Positions 12,501 to 18,543 of a stretch of DNA of 22,577 bases are shown here, piece after piece. A program made the position numbers and the translations under genes. Under the pieces are notes generated by a model that searched no databases, had not been told where the DNA came from, and saw only the letters and a program-made list of their open reading frames with translations. The stretch is from contig DASZYD010000005.1 in assembly GCA_035545555.1 (NCBI GenBank), positions 1 through 22,577 on the forward strand, given 5' to 3'. Each line of letters starts with the position of its first letter. Within the stretch, counting starts at the first letter, position 1. The DNA comes from JANWHZ01 sp035545555. GTDB taxonomy: Bacteria > Patescibacteriota > Saccharimonadia > Saccharimonadales > UBA4665.

Positions 12501-13891
12501 GCGATGAGACAAAGGCGCTCGTATGTATACCAGTTGCTGCCGCAAATGAGTCGGAAAACATCTTTAATACGTTATCGCTCTATGCCCAGCAGGATAAAGA
12601 GGCGGTGGATGGCACCGTGGTGATTCTCAACGTCAACTGGAAGCAGGAGCTTGAGGGCGATGTGGCCGCAATGGCACGGATTCAAAAGACTCATGACGAA
12701 ATCGAACGGGCAAAGAAAGCGTTCCCTAACCTACGGATTGCCTCTTTCGATAAAGTATGGACGCCGGAGTTTATCCAGCGCCGTACGCAGGAAGACGGCA
12801 GTGTTGCTATGTATGGTGAAGTCATAAAAGTCTTATATGATACTGCGGCATTCGCTGTAGGCAATGCTGTGTTCGACGGCCGTCGCAATACGGGCAGTGA
12901 GGCGCTGATCATCACCAATGATGCGGATGCGCAAGGTATGGATCGGCATTATCTCAGACGCTATATGGATTCGATGGCTGCACACCCAACCGCGGATATA
13001 TTCTCCGGAATCATTCGCTGGGGTACACAAGAATATGAACAATACCCTGGATACGGCTTGGCGTCCGGCTTCTACGCAGTCATTAATATGGTTTCTGCAA
13101 GGCAGGGGCACGATATTTCAACGACTGGCCCCAATGCTGCATTCAGAGTTTCGGCATATGCTGCGACCGGCGGTTGTGAGGATAGTGATTCTATGGGTGC
13201 CGGCGCGGACGCTATTCTCGGTCAACGTGTGATGGCGGCGCGGAGGGACAGGCGGCCTACCCAAGCTTCTACAGGTTCGTATGGTATGACTGGTTATATG
13301 CCTGTGTATGCACCGGCAGAAGAGTCGGCCGCGCCAAATAGAGAGGTAGCTAAGCACGTGGTCGGCGCACAGATTGATAGTGCTGCCGATCGATTGCTGG
13401 CTGCGTATAAGCGAGGCCAATGGATTGCTGAGGCCTGGAACAGTTTCAACGTTGGGGGCTATCAGGACAGGAGCGCCCTCGGTGCTTCTGCCGCCCTGCA
13501 GGCAGAGAACCCTGCTACGGACATAGACGACATTGTTGGCCGTGTCACAGCTTCAGTCGAAGGCTTTGTGAATCACTGGTATCGGGACCCGGCAATGGCG
13601 GCAAGCGCTTTGGCTCTCTACTTTGGTATGCCGACGGATGATGCGGGGAATGTCTACTATACGACTAGGTGGGAAGGCACACCAGGCTGGGGAGGGGATG
13701 GCACATTCCATATTGATATAACTGATCTAGGAAAGAAGCGGCTGCAAACGCGGCTGATCCGCGACCTGAGCGGACGCCCTGACCCGTATGGTCGCCGCTT
13801 GCGTCGTAAGCTGTATAGCGAAGTACAGGCTGGCGACCGGCACCGGGCCCTTGCAACGCCTCGCTTTGTCTCGCATACTGATAGTGTATAA
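9554..13891 (+). CDS. Giant multidomain membrane protein with C-terminal GT2-like glycosyltransferase domain
   Basis: 1445 residues. Residues 1-290: charged, helical, probably cytoplasmic. About 295-330: a moderately hydrophobic stretch (two short helices split by KK). About 345-510: coiled-coil-like. About 517-536: a clear membrane helix (ASAALVGGLMGVAMGVGSQ). About 575-840: a beta-rich, His/Asn/Gly-rich domain including FWYDNNTPGDYDLNELGLWW near 692. About 840-985: Thr/Pro-rich linker. About 986-1235: GT-A-like glycosyltransferase, with ALVCIPVAAANESENIFNTL at its start, a DxD-type motif NDADAQ (D1123, D1125), then GPNAAFRVSAYAATGGCEDSDS (G1207-E1209-D1210), the GT2-type acceptor and ED motif. 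The last 200 residues are of unknown fold. No signal peptide or Shine-Dalgarno is visible. It is probably involved in making or attaching a surface glycan; the GT call rests on motifs only. Confidence 0.8.
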   Translation: MAVNAANTAPLDPGLVDPLQNIDPARQALLEELRTQGLLDTLGVQLVDISSGVQAEALDSADEHLRQLTSQPGVRGFIGKIWYGTFAREFVRQREVQRSRREILGENNKGNLYARHGGTQEQHAQAAEAVVTRFTSSFVHQEAGEANEALRSREGGVELEAQIHDLIARYARGEGNMDAAGLEEQKNRLLFEFGGAERRRTRERNVGLLWADNIVTVAQNAKKAYEHLRGLDNVDEAEAMATITGELQRRGAWAGEANMGVRTGASRELTDRVMDRLYSVPGLNLVNEETLGIAAAAVITIGKFATKKAITAVGATVTMGAGSAVVAGLREHAAVGQERRLHSRQMAEGGEIDTTTGSRRRASMEETRYETKSCAELQDELRVALEFQGFTPNADRSALATALANLRDAIAAVEARIVMSDRLNADLISFSSKEAVEKQRLDLDIALARAKARLNEHVQNSEDVVLDEAGIDKTVARDPAQNIDAILAATVEAVDGTLRADMTVKDQAFRRLRARRVASAALVGGLMGVAMGVGSQEVHALLDNTLQGVGEPAAGTSWRTELTALFRHDVLHQDVSHNPNYTMPTGTYETPGIFHTPDGNGALDLPPGFHVVVQNGHDVLMGPNNHTVGTLNFDAHGHLTAASQQMLEKQGFKFDVTTEAYDQATSHSTTTTVSADQYVAQHPSDFTDVQRQFWYDNNTPGDYDLNELGLWWGGTNGVDAHGNFVFNVSHMTAGGSFHDGFSANAPALDAQHQLYIAVSLDQASQNHVVLVPIDANGNAVFDPHNPIFHSMFKMENGHAVFTGGYAEVVQISGHTPDGDDIIRPLATVVGTNNPGSITTTTTQIIHTTGEHIVTHVEAPAPAPVSVETPVGIAPVIPIRARRGLEDLGTRNTVASRDTTDTETPPEAPIAATGVYETGPNAAAERWERWRRERSPDLRANPQANLDTGRELEWYRREQLKRRGQEYIDELDANVANSVLREIGDETKALVCIPVAAANESENIFNTLSLYAQQDKEAVDGTVVILNVNWKQELEGDVAAMARIQKTHDEIERAKKAFPNLRIASFDKVWTPEFIQRRTQEDGSVAMYGEVIKVLYDTAAFAVGNAVFDGRRNTGSEALIITNDADAQGMDRHYLRRYMDSMAAHPTADIFSGIIRWGTQEYEQYPGYGLASGFYAVINMVSARQGHDISTTGPNAAFRVSAYAATGGCEDSDSMGAGADAILGQRVMAARRDRRPTQASTGSYGMTGYMPVYAPAEESAAPNREVAKHVVGAQIDSAADRLLAAYKRGQWIAEAWNSFNVGGYQDRSALGASAALQAENPATDIDDIVGRVTASVEGFVNHWYRDPAMAASALALYFGMPTDDAGNVYYTTRWEGTPGWGGDGTFHIDITDLGKKRLQTRLIRDLSGRPDPYGRRLRRKLYSEVQAGDRHRALATPRFVSHTDSV

Positions 13892-13929
13892 GCTTACAGG
13901 CGCCAAAACAGACTTAGAGGGGAGTATAC

Positions 13930-14232
13930 ATGCAAGACGAGACCGCGAAGCAACTGCAGTCACTTAAGAATCAGGCGCTGGAGACGTTGGCAGGCATGGC
14001 TGACCAACTTGCTGATAATAATGACGTAGGCATAGAGGGCCTGCTTGCGATTGTCCATAACACTGGTAGAATAGAACTCCTCGGCAAGATCCTTGAGAAG
14101 GCCAAGAACCTACCAGACCCATCCCAGAAGGCCCAGGCCCTACTTGACTTAGTAGATGAGATCGAATTGCAGCTTGTGAGTGGTCAAGAAGCATCCGAGC
14201 CTCCCGTGCCCAGTCAACCGGTTCAGGGGTAG
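13930..14232 (+). CDS. Small helical acidic protein, unknown function
   Basis: 100 residues. Residues 1-85 are predicted helical repeats (QLQSLKNQALETLAGMADQL, GLLAIVHNTGRIELLGKILE, PSQKAQALLDLVDEIELQLV), followed by a Pro/Glu-rich tail. No membrane segment or catalytic motif is seen. A strong Shine-Dalgarno, GAGGGGAG, precedes the ATG. The gene lies 38 bases after the giant-protein gene with no terminator between, so it is probably the third gene of that operon. It could be a helical adaptor for the giant protein, but nothing in the sequence proves that. Confidence 0.7.
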   Translation: MQDETAKQLQSLKNQALETLAGMADQLADNNDVGIEGLLAIVHNTGRIELLGKILEKAKNLPDPSQKAQALLDLVDEIELQLVSGQEASEPPVPSQPVQG

Positions 14233-14235
14233 AAG

Positions 14236-14263
14236 TTGACAGTTAGCCGTTTATTTTTATAAT
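14236..14263 (+). promoter_or_regulatory. Consensus sigma-70 promoter (TTGACA-N16-TATAAT)
   Basis: A perfect -35 (14236-14241) and a perfect -10 (14258-14263) are separated by 16 bases and begin 4 bases after the previous stop codon. Initiation is predicted near 14270, 2 bases or fewer before the ATG at 14272, so the mRNA should be leaderless. This is the strongest-looking promoter in the window. Confidence 0.85.
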
Positions 14264-14271
14264 AAGTGATC

Positions 14272-15189
14272 ATGTTATTCGAAGTGGGACGGCATACTGC
14301 CCCTGCGCCACTGGAGACTATCGAGCCGACCAACCGTGCGCGACTAGAATCATTGCCTGCAGTAGGGTTTGCACCTCAGCAGCGTGCTGAGCTGGTCGAT
14401 CAGATTGCAACAATAGGTCTGCCAACGACGAATTACCGTAGCCTAGAACACCAGCAGAGCCCACAGGGCCGCGATGCCGACTTACTCTGCACCTGGGGTG
14501 TTGGCACTCTGAACTATGGTCAGCTCACGGTATATGATCGCTTTGACCAGAAGACCCCACTGGAACGGCAGAAAGTTTTGGCGCAGGAGTCGTTGCATGC
14601 CAATAGCCCGTATGATCCGCGCAACGCGGCCGCTTATGGAGGCGAGATTGGGCGCAGGACAATCGTATCTCGGATGAATGCAATGGCTGACCAGGCACTT
14701 CAGACACGCGTGTATTATGACTCTTACCACCGTGATCTCGCTAGAAAGCTACGAGTAGGTGATATTACGCGGGCGGAGTTTCATGAGGAGAGCTTTACTA
14801 TTGCGGGAGGGTACCGTTTGACTGATCCCGAGCACCTACGCCTTATTGAGCGCCAGCAGGCTATAGTATTGGCACGCCGACAGCAGTTGAGCTTGGTTGA
14901 TGCCTGGCAGCAGACCCCTATACGTCTGGTTTCTTTTGACAGGTGGGTGAGTGATCTAGATATTGCCCTAATCCACTTACTAAAAGGGTCCGGTGTGCAC
15001 GATGCTGCTGGTCTTAATCAGCATGTTGCTAGCCTGCGCAGCCAACGCCCTATAGCGCCACCGAAGCAGACAACAGATCCTATCCCAGAGATAAAAACGA
15101 CGTTACGAGCCGAGGAAGAGCTCCTTCGGCAGCGTCAGGCAGAAACACGCCTTCTCCAGATCGCCCAAGTCGCGATACTCGCTGCTTAG
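14272..15189 (+). CDS. Uncharacterised protein with a degenerate zincin-like motif (QESLH)
   Basis: 305 residues, soluble, no signal peptide. Residues 98-128 (ERQKVLAQESLHANSPYDP, then AYGGEIGR) look like a zinc-metallopeptidase segment in which HExxH has become Q105-E-S-L-H109; a CAG codon replaces an expected CAC or CAT. The tail (about 185-305) is helical and Gln/Arg-rich. A GTG at 14266 is in frame, but the consensus promoter puts the transcript start at about 14270, so the ATG at 14272 is chosen. It has its own strong promoter although it directly follows the giant-protein operon. It may be a pseudo-enzyme or a divergent peptidase; the family is not recognised. Confidence 0.65.
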   Translation: MLFEVGRHTAPAPLETIEPTNRARLESLPAVGFAPQQRAELVDQIATIGLPTTNYRSLEHQQSPQGRDADLLCTWGVGTLNYGQLTVYDRFDQKTPLERQKVLAQESLHANSPYDPRNAAAYGGEIGRRTIVSRMNAMADQALQTRVYYDSYHRDLARKLRVGDITRAEFHEESFTIAGGYRLTDPEHLRLIERQQAIVLARRQQLSLVDAWQQTPIRLVSFDRWVSDLDIALIHLLKGSGVHDAAGLNQHVASLRSQRPIAPPKQTTDPIPEIKTTLRAEEELLRQRQAETRLLQIAQVAILAA

Positions 15190-15192
15190 TAC

Positions 15193-15201
15193 TGTTATAC
15201 T
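15193..15201 (+). promoter_or_regulatory. Extended -10 promoter (TGT-TATACT) of the murE-like gene
   Basis: TGT-TATACT ends 6 bases before the ATG at 15208, so initiation is predicted exactly at the start codon. The box starts 4 bases after the stop codon of the preceding gene. No clear -35 box was found. Confidence 0.55.
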
Positions 15202-15207
15202 AAACGT

Positions 15208-16524
15208 ATGCATATCCGGACAGTTGTCAAGAGACTGGTACCAGCCCGACTGTTCATGTCCATCGAGCCGTATGGACATCTTGGAGAGGCAGTGTTGTTC
15301 AATGCGGTGGCCGGGTTTCCGGGGCGGGATCTCAAAGTTATCGGCGTGACCGGAACCAACGGAAAGACCTCGACGGCGTTTCTGGTTCATCGCATGCTAC
15401 AGAACGCGGGGTATAAGACGGGGCTGATGACGACGGTGGCATGGGGGGTAGGGGAGGACATCAAAGCGCAGATCCATCACTACACGAATGTGCCGGCCCC
15501 GGAGTTTGTACAGCGCCTAAAAGTGATGCGTGAGGCAAAAGTGGACTGGCTGGTGCTAGAGGTTACGAGCCAGGCGCTGGCACAGCACCGGGCATGGGGG
15601 GTGCCGTTTAGCGTGGCGGTCATGACGAACGTGACGCATGAACACCTGGATTATCACAAAACCTTTGAGCGCTACCGCGCTGCCAAGGTGCGTCTGTTCA
15701 ACCTGGCGGCACGCAACCGGCGGGGGCTGCGTACGGGCATTGTCAACGCCGACGACCCGTCCTGGCGGTTCTTCGCGGATGTTGTGCCACATGTCGTATC
15801 GTACGGCGTCAACAGTGGTGACCTACGGGCAGTGAACATCAAGGCGACACCGACAGCCAGCGACTTCGAGGCGAAGTACAAAGATACGAAGCTAAAACTG
15901 CACGTAAATTTGCCCGGCAGCTTTAATATCAGCAATGCACTTGCCGCGGCTGCTGCTGGCGTGGTGGTAGGGCTGGACGACCGGCAGATTGCTGAGGGCA
16001 TCGCTGCGCTGCCCGCGGTGGAAGGGCGGATGAACACCATCGACGAAGGGCAGGACTTTAGTGTCATCATCGATTATGCGCACTCACCGGACAGCTTTGA
16101 AAAGTTGTTCAAAGATTTGCGGCCACTTGTGAAGGGCAGGCTCATCGTGATGTTCGGCAGTGCCGGCCGCCGCGACGAAGCCAAACGTGCGGTGCAGGGC
16201 AAGCTGGCCGGCGCATACGCTGACGAAGTGGTTCTTACTGAGGAGGATGACCGGGATGTGGATGGCCTGGCTATCCTGGAGCAGATTGCGGCGGGCGCTG
16301 AAGCCGCAGGCAAAAAACAAGGCAAAGATTTGTTCCTAGTGCATGACCGCACGGAAGCGATCAACTTTACGCTCAAGCGTGCGCGTAAGGGCGACACGGT
16401 GCTGCTGCTAGGCAAGGGTCACGAAAAAACCATTGAGCGCGCCAACGGTGAGAACCCGTGGGATGAAGCTGAGATCACGCGTGACGCGCTGTACGCTTTG
16501 CGCCGAACATCCCTGGGTAAATAG
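15208..16524 (+). CDS. MurE-like Mur ligase without the N-terminal UDP-binding domain
   Basis: 438 residues. The ATP-binding loop VTGTNGKTSTAF is at 47-58, only about 45 residues from the start, so the usual ~90-residue N-domain that holds UDP-MurNAc-dipeptide is largely missing. Other landmarks: EVTSQAL (118-124), TNVTHEHLDYH (140-150), the lysine that is carbamylated in Mur ligases (K160 in YRAAKVRLF), and DYAHSPDSFEKLF (289-301). Where MurE has its DNPR meso-diaminopimelate selection motif, this protein has EDDRDVD (346-352), arguing for another amino acid. It joins an amino acid to a peptide precursor of the wall, or to a related substrate, with ATP in the cytosol. Start by promoter position. 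It stands alone, without other mur genes. Confidence 0.85.
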   Translation: MHIRTVVKRLVPARLFMSIEPYGHLGEAVLFNAVAGFPGRDLKVIGVTGTNGKTSTAFLVHRMLQNAGYKTGLMTTVAWGVGEDIKAQIHHYTNVPAPEFVQRLKVMREAKVDWLVLEVTSQALAQHRAWGVPFSVAVMTNVTHEHLDYHKTFERYRAAKVRLFNLAARNRRGLRTGIVNADDPSWRFFADVVPHVVSYGVNSGDLRAVNIKATPTASDFEAKYKDTKLKLHVNLPGSFNISNALAAAAAGVVVGLDDRQIAEGIAALPAVEGRMNTIDEGQDFSVIIDYAHSPDSFEKLFKDLRPLVKGRLIVMFGSAGRRDEAKRAVQGKLAGAYADEVVLTEEDDRDVDGLAILEQIAAGAEAAGKKQGKDLFLVHDRTEAINFTLKRARKGDTVLLLGKGHEKTIERANGENPWDEAEITRDALYALRRTSLGK

Positions 16525-16566
16525 ATACGGCTTTCGGTGTTGGTTTGCGTATGGCGTACATTTATA

Positions 16567-16575
16567 TGGTAGTAT
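16567..16575 (+). promoter_or_regulatory. Extended -10 promoter (TGG-TAGTAT) of the PRTase-NADAR operon
   Basis: TGG-TAGTAT ends 7 bases before the ATG at 16583, predicting a leaderless mRNA. An overlapping TATAGT (16573-16578) would place initiation inside the gene and is less likely. Confidence 0.5.
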
Positions 16576-16582
16576 AGTACCC

Positions 16583-17785
16583 ATGGATAAAAACTTGCTG
16601 CCCTCTACCCCTGATGCCCTACAATCGTCACAAATGGTAGAAGTCCCGCAGCCGCCCGCCGAGCATGCCGATGAGAGGTATCAACAGCTATTCACTGCAC
16701 TAGGTGAGATGACGCTGCATGGTGCGAATGAACAACTCACCGAACAACAGATCGTGGATGACTGGGAGCAGCATCATGCCGTAAAACAACCGCCCCGATT
16801 TGCAGAGCAGGCCATGGATACTTCTCGACAATCGCCTTTCCGGTATGCACCATCCGCCATGGCTGAGCGTGGCGTAGGCAGCATTGCCATGGAGCAAGAG
16901 GCGCTATTGGAGGTTCGCGAAGTGCTCACCAACTATATAGGCAGGAACGCGAACCAAGAAACCGGGTTAGTAGGCAAAGCAGTAGATATCTTGCAAAATC
17001 TTACCTTTATAGGCGAGAAAGAGTACCAAGAGGCGGCTACCGGCATAGGTACGGCCTGGAAGGCCTACCTAGACGAGTACCCTGATAGCCAACTATGTGT
17101 CATCACAGAGATTAACCAGCTTGAGCGATTTGACGGCAAGCGGAAGAGTGATGAACACCTCAAGCAGCAGATTTTAGAGACATTCACCGACGAGGAGCTA
17201 GAACGCTACTCCGGTAGGATTGTTGATCAACTGCAGCACCTGACCGTTGACGCTGAACACGGGAAGATCGTTATGCTTGATGACTGGACAATTAGCGGCA
17301 AGCAGATGGTCGATAGCTATCAGCGATTGTTGCGAGACCCCGTATTCTTGCGCTTCGCAGCGAGAGATAGGGTCGAGATCAACCTAATAGCGGCCTCGGC
17401 CGACCGCATCAGAAACGGGTTACCGGTTCCGATTGGCGAGGGTGAGAAAATAGAGCACCTGCCTGTCTTTGCCTACTACCAAGCACATTACGCCGCAACG
17501 GCCCAAGAAGTAGGTTTTAGCTATATAACGGGTCTTCATTCGTCAGTAAACTACGGGTTTGGGCGTACTTGCGAGAAGCTCACTCCTAGGTCTGCCTGGA
17601 ACGCGGGCCATCCTATGCTTGCCAACGTGGTGCGAGACTATCGTACCGGCGTTGCGACTGTAGACATACAGCAGGATAGGCTCCAAAGGTTACCCGAGGA
17701 GGTAGTGGCGAGAAACAAGGCGATCGTGCTAGCGGGTGGCGTTGCGGCGAGTAGCACTACTGGAGGCGAGGCCGCATGGCAATAG
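16583..17785 (+). CDS. Phosphoribosyltransferase-fold protein of unknown substrate
   Basis: 400 residues, soluble. The segment KIVMLDDWTISGKQM (228-242) matches the PRPP-binding loop of type I phosphoribosyltransferases (hydrophobic strand, two acidic residues, then TxSG). It is preceded by a helical N-terminal region (30-160) without known motifs. A distinctive later motif is YITGLHSSVNYGFGRTCEKL (314-333). PRTases move ribose-5-phosphate between PRPP and a base, or, when degenerate, bind nucleotides as sensors. A longer frame from 16433 overlaps murE and is rejected because of the promoter at 16567. The stop overlaps the next gene by 10 bases, so the two products should be made together. 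Codon use (ATA, CTA and AGG more common) differs from the GC-rich core genes, a hint of transfer. Confidence 0.65.
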   Translation: MDKNLLPSTPDALQSSQMVEVPQPPAEHADERYQQLFTALGEMTLHGANEQLTEQQIVDDWEQHHAVKQPPRFAEQAMDTSRQSPFRYAPSAMAERGVGSIAMEQEALLEVREVLTNYIGRNANQETGLVGKAVDILQNLTFIGEKEYQEAATGIGTAWKAYLDEYPDSQLCVITEINQLERFDGKRKSDEHLKQQILETFTDEELERYSGRIVDQLQHLTVDAEHGKIVMLDDWTISGKQMVDSYQRLLRDPVFLRFAARDRVEINLIAASADRIRNGLPVPIGEGEKIEHLPVFAYYQAHYAATAQEVGFSYITGLHSSVNYGFGRTCEKLTPRSAWNAGHPMLANVVRDYRTGVATVDIQQDRLQRLPEEVVARNKAIVLAGGVAASSTTGGEAAWQ

Positions 17786-18330
17786 AAGTGTTCCGGGGTG
17801 AACATTTCTTTTTGAGCAACATGTATCCTTTCAAGAATGGTATTACTACCCCTGACGGTGTCATCGTCCATACTTCCGAACAGTTATATTTGCCAGCCAG
17901 GCTAGTGCACAAAGAGGATCGTCTGGCTGTCGAGGAGGCTCCGAGTGGCTTCCGCGCGAAGCGCATATCCCGCCAACTGCAGAATGCGGGCCATCCCATA
18001 CGCCCCGGGTGGGATATGGTTCGTGTACCGATCATGCGTGACTGCATCCTTGTAAAGTTCGCCGCTAATATTGCCCTACGTGACCAGCTACTTGCAACGG
18101 CAAATGAGGAACTTATCGAGGGGAACAGGTGGGGAGACATATTCTGGGGCGTTTCGCCTCCTCCCCCTGATGGGACAGGTGAGAACATGCTCGGCCGGTT
18201 GCTAATGGATGCCCGAGAGGGCTTTAGAAGTCCTGATTTTAGCATTGACATTGATGAGTTAGTACAGCGTATATTCGATCCAAACGGATACTCTGAGGTG
18301 CTCTCACCTGCGGAGAACGCCGGCGGATAG
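17776..18330 (+). CDS. NADAR-family (YbiA-like, DUF1768) N-glycosidase
   Basis: 184 residues. The order of motifs matches YbiA/NADAR: EVFRGEHFFLSNMYPF (4-19), TSEQLY (33-38, with the conserved Glu E35), GWD (78-80), ILVKFAANIALRDQLLAT (91-108), GDIFWG (120-125), and GTGENMLGRLLMDARE (133-148). Family members cleave N-glycosidic bonds: YbiA on toxic riboflavin-pathway intermediates, and other NADAR proteins by removing ADP-ribose from guanine as antitoxins to DarT1. The ATG overlaps the PRTase gene's end by 10 bases and is preceded by GGAGG. The usual QAQK after the SE motif reads LPAR here. Family assignment is good; substrate is unknown. Confidence 0.8.
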   Translation: MAIEVFRGEHFFLSNMYPFKNGITTPDGVIVHTSEQLYLPARLVHKEDRLAVEEAPSGFRAKRISRQLQNAGHPIRPGWDMVRVPIMRDCILVKFAANIALRDQLLATANEELIEGNRWGDIFWGVSPPPPDGTGENMLGRLLMDAREGFRSPDFSIDIDELVQRIFDPNGYSEVLSPAENAGG

Positions 18331-18360
18331 AGCTGTGCTGTCGGCTAACGGCGGTGAGCA

Positions 18361-18388
18361 TTGACTTTTAAGTAAGAACTGTTACAAT
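18361..18388 (+). promoter_or_regulatory. Promoter TTGACT-N16-TACAAT driving a leader transcript
   Basis: The -35 TTGACT (18361-18366) and -10 TACAAT (18383-18388, preceded by TGT) predict initiation near 18395, 3 bases before the ATG of a 24-codon ORF. Transcription then runs into the terminator at 18499-18529 before reaching the gene at 18544. Confidence 0.7.
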
Positions 18389-18397
18389 CGGGCCAAT

Positions 18398-18472
18398 ATG
18401 GTACAGCATATGCGCCAATTTACGACAGCCATTATCCTCGATGCGCGAGGGAGGCTTGCCGTTGCGGCGTAA
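18398..18472 (+). CDS. Candidate 24-aa leader peptide of an attenuator
   Basis: A near-leaderless ORF starts MVQHMRQFTTAIILDARGRL and ends at TAA (18470-18472). Consecutive Thr-Thr-Ala-Ile-Ile-Leu codons (9-14) sit just upstream of the helix arm at 18446-18453. Its position before mutually exclusive helices and a terminator is typical of attenuator leader peptides. No database support was available. Confidence 0.5.
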   Translation: MVQHMRQFTTAIILDARGRLAVAA

Positions 18473-18509
18473 CGTTTGAACAAGAAAAAACGCAACGAAA
18501 TCTCCCTCG
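18436..18509 (+). promoter_or_regulatory. Attenuator: competing pause and antiterminator helices
   Basis: Region 1 CCTCG (18436-18440) can pair with the start of region 2 CGAGGGAG (18446-18453). Region 2 is also perfectly complementary to region 3 CTCCCTCG (18502-18509), the 5' arm of the terminator. The 2:3 helix would enclose a further 7-bp helix, CGTTGCG (18460-18466) with CGCAACG (18491-18497). Regions 2 and 4 (18515-18522) are identical 8-mers competing for region 3. Confidence 0.6.
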
Positions 18510-18529
18510 AACAACGAGGGAGATTTTTT
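18499..18529 (+). terminator. Intrinsic terminator in the leader of the transglutaminase-like gene
   Basis: AATCTCCCTCG (18499-18509), loop AACAA, and CGAGGGAGATT (18515-18525) form an 11-bp stem ending in six T residues (18524-18529). It lies 14 bases before the start of the next gene on the same strand, so it ends either a roughly 135-nt small RNA or, conditionally, the leader of that gene. Confidence 0.85.
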
Positions 18530-18543
18530 ATGGATCCGCACAG

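Noticed and set aside
16433..16582. Longer N-terminus for the PRTase-fold protein
   Set aside because: It overlaps the murE-like 3' end in another frame, and a -10 box sits 7 bases before 16583.
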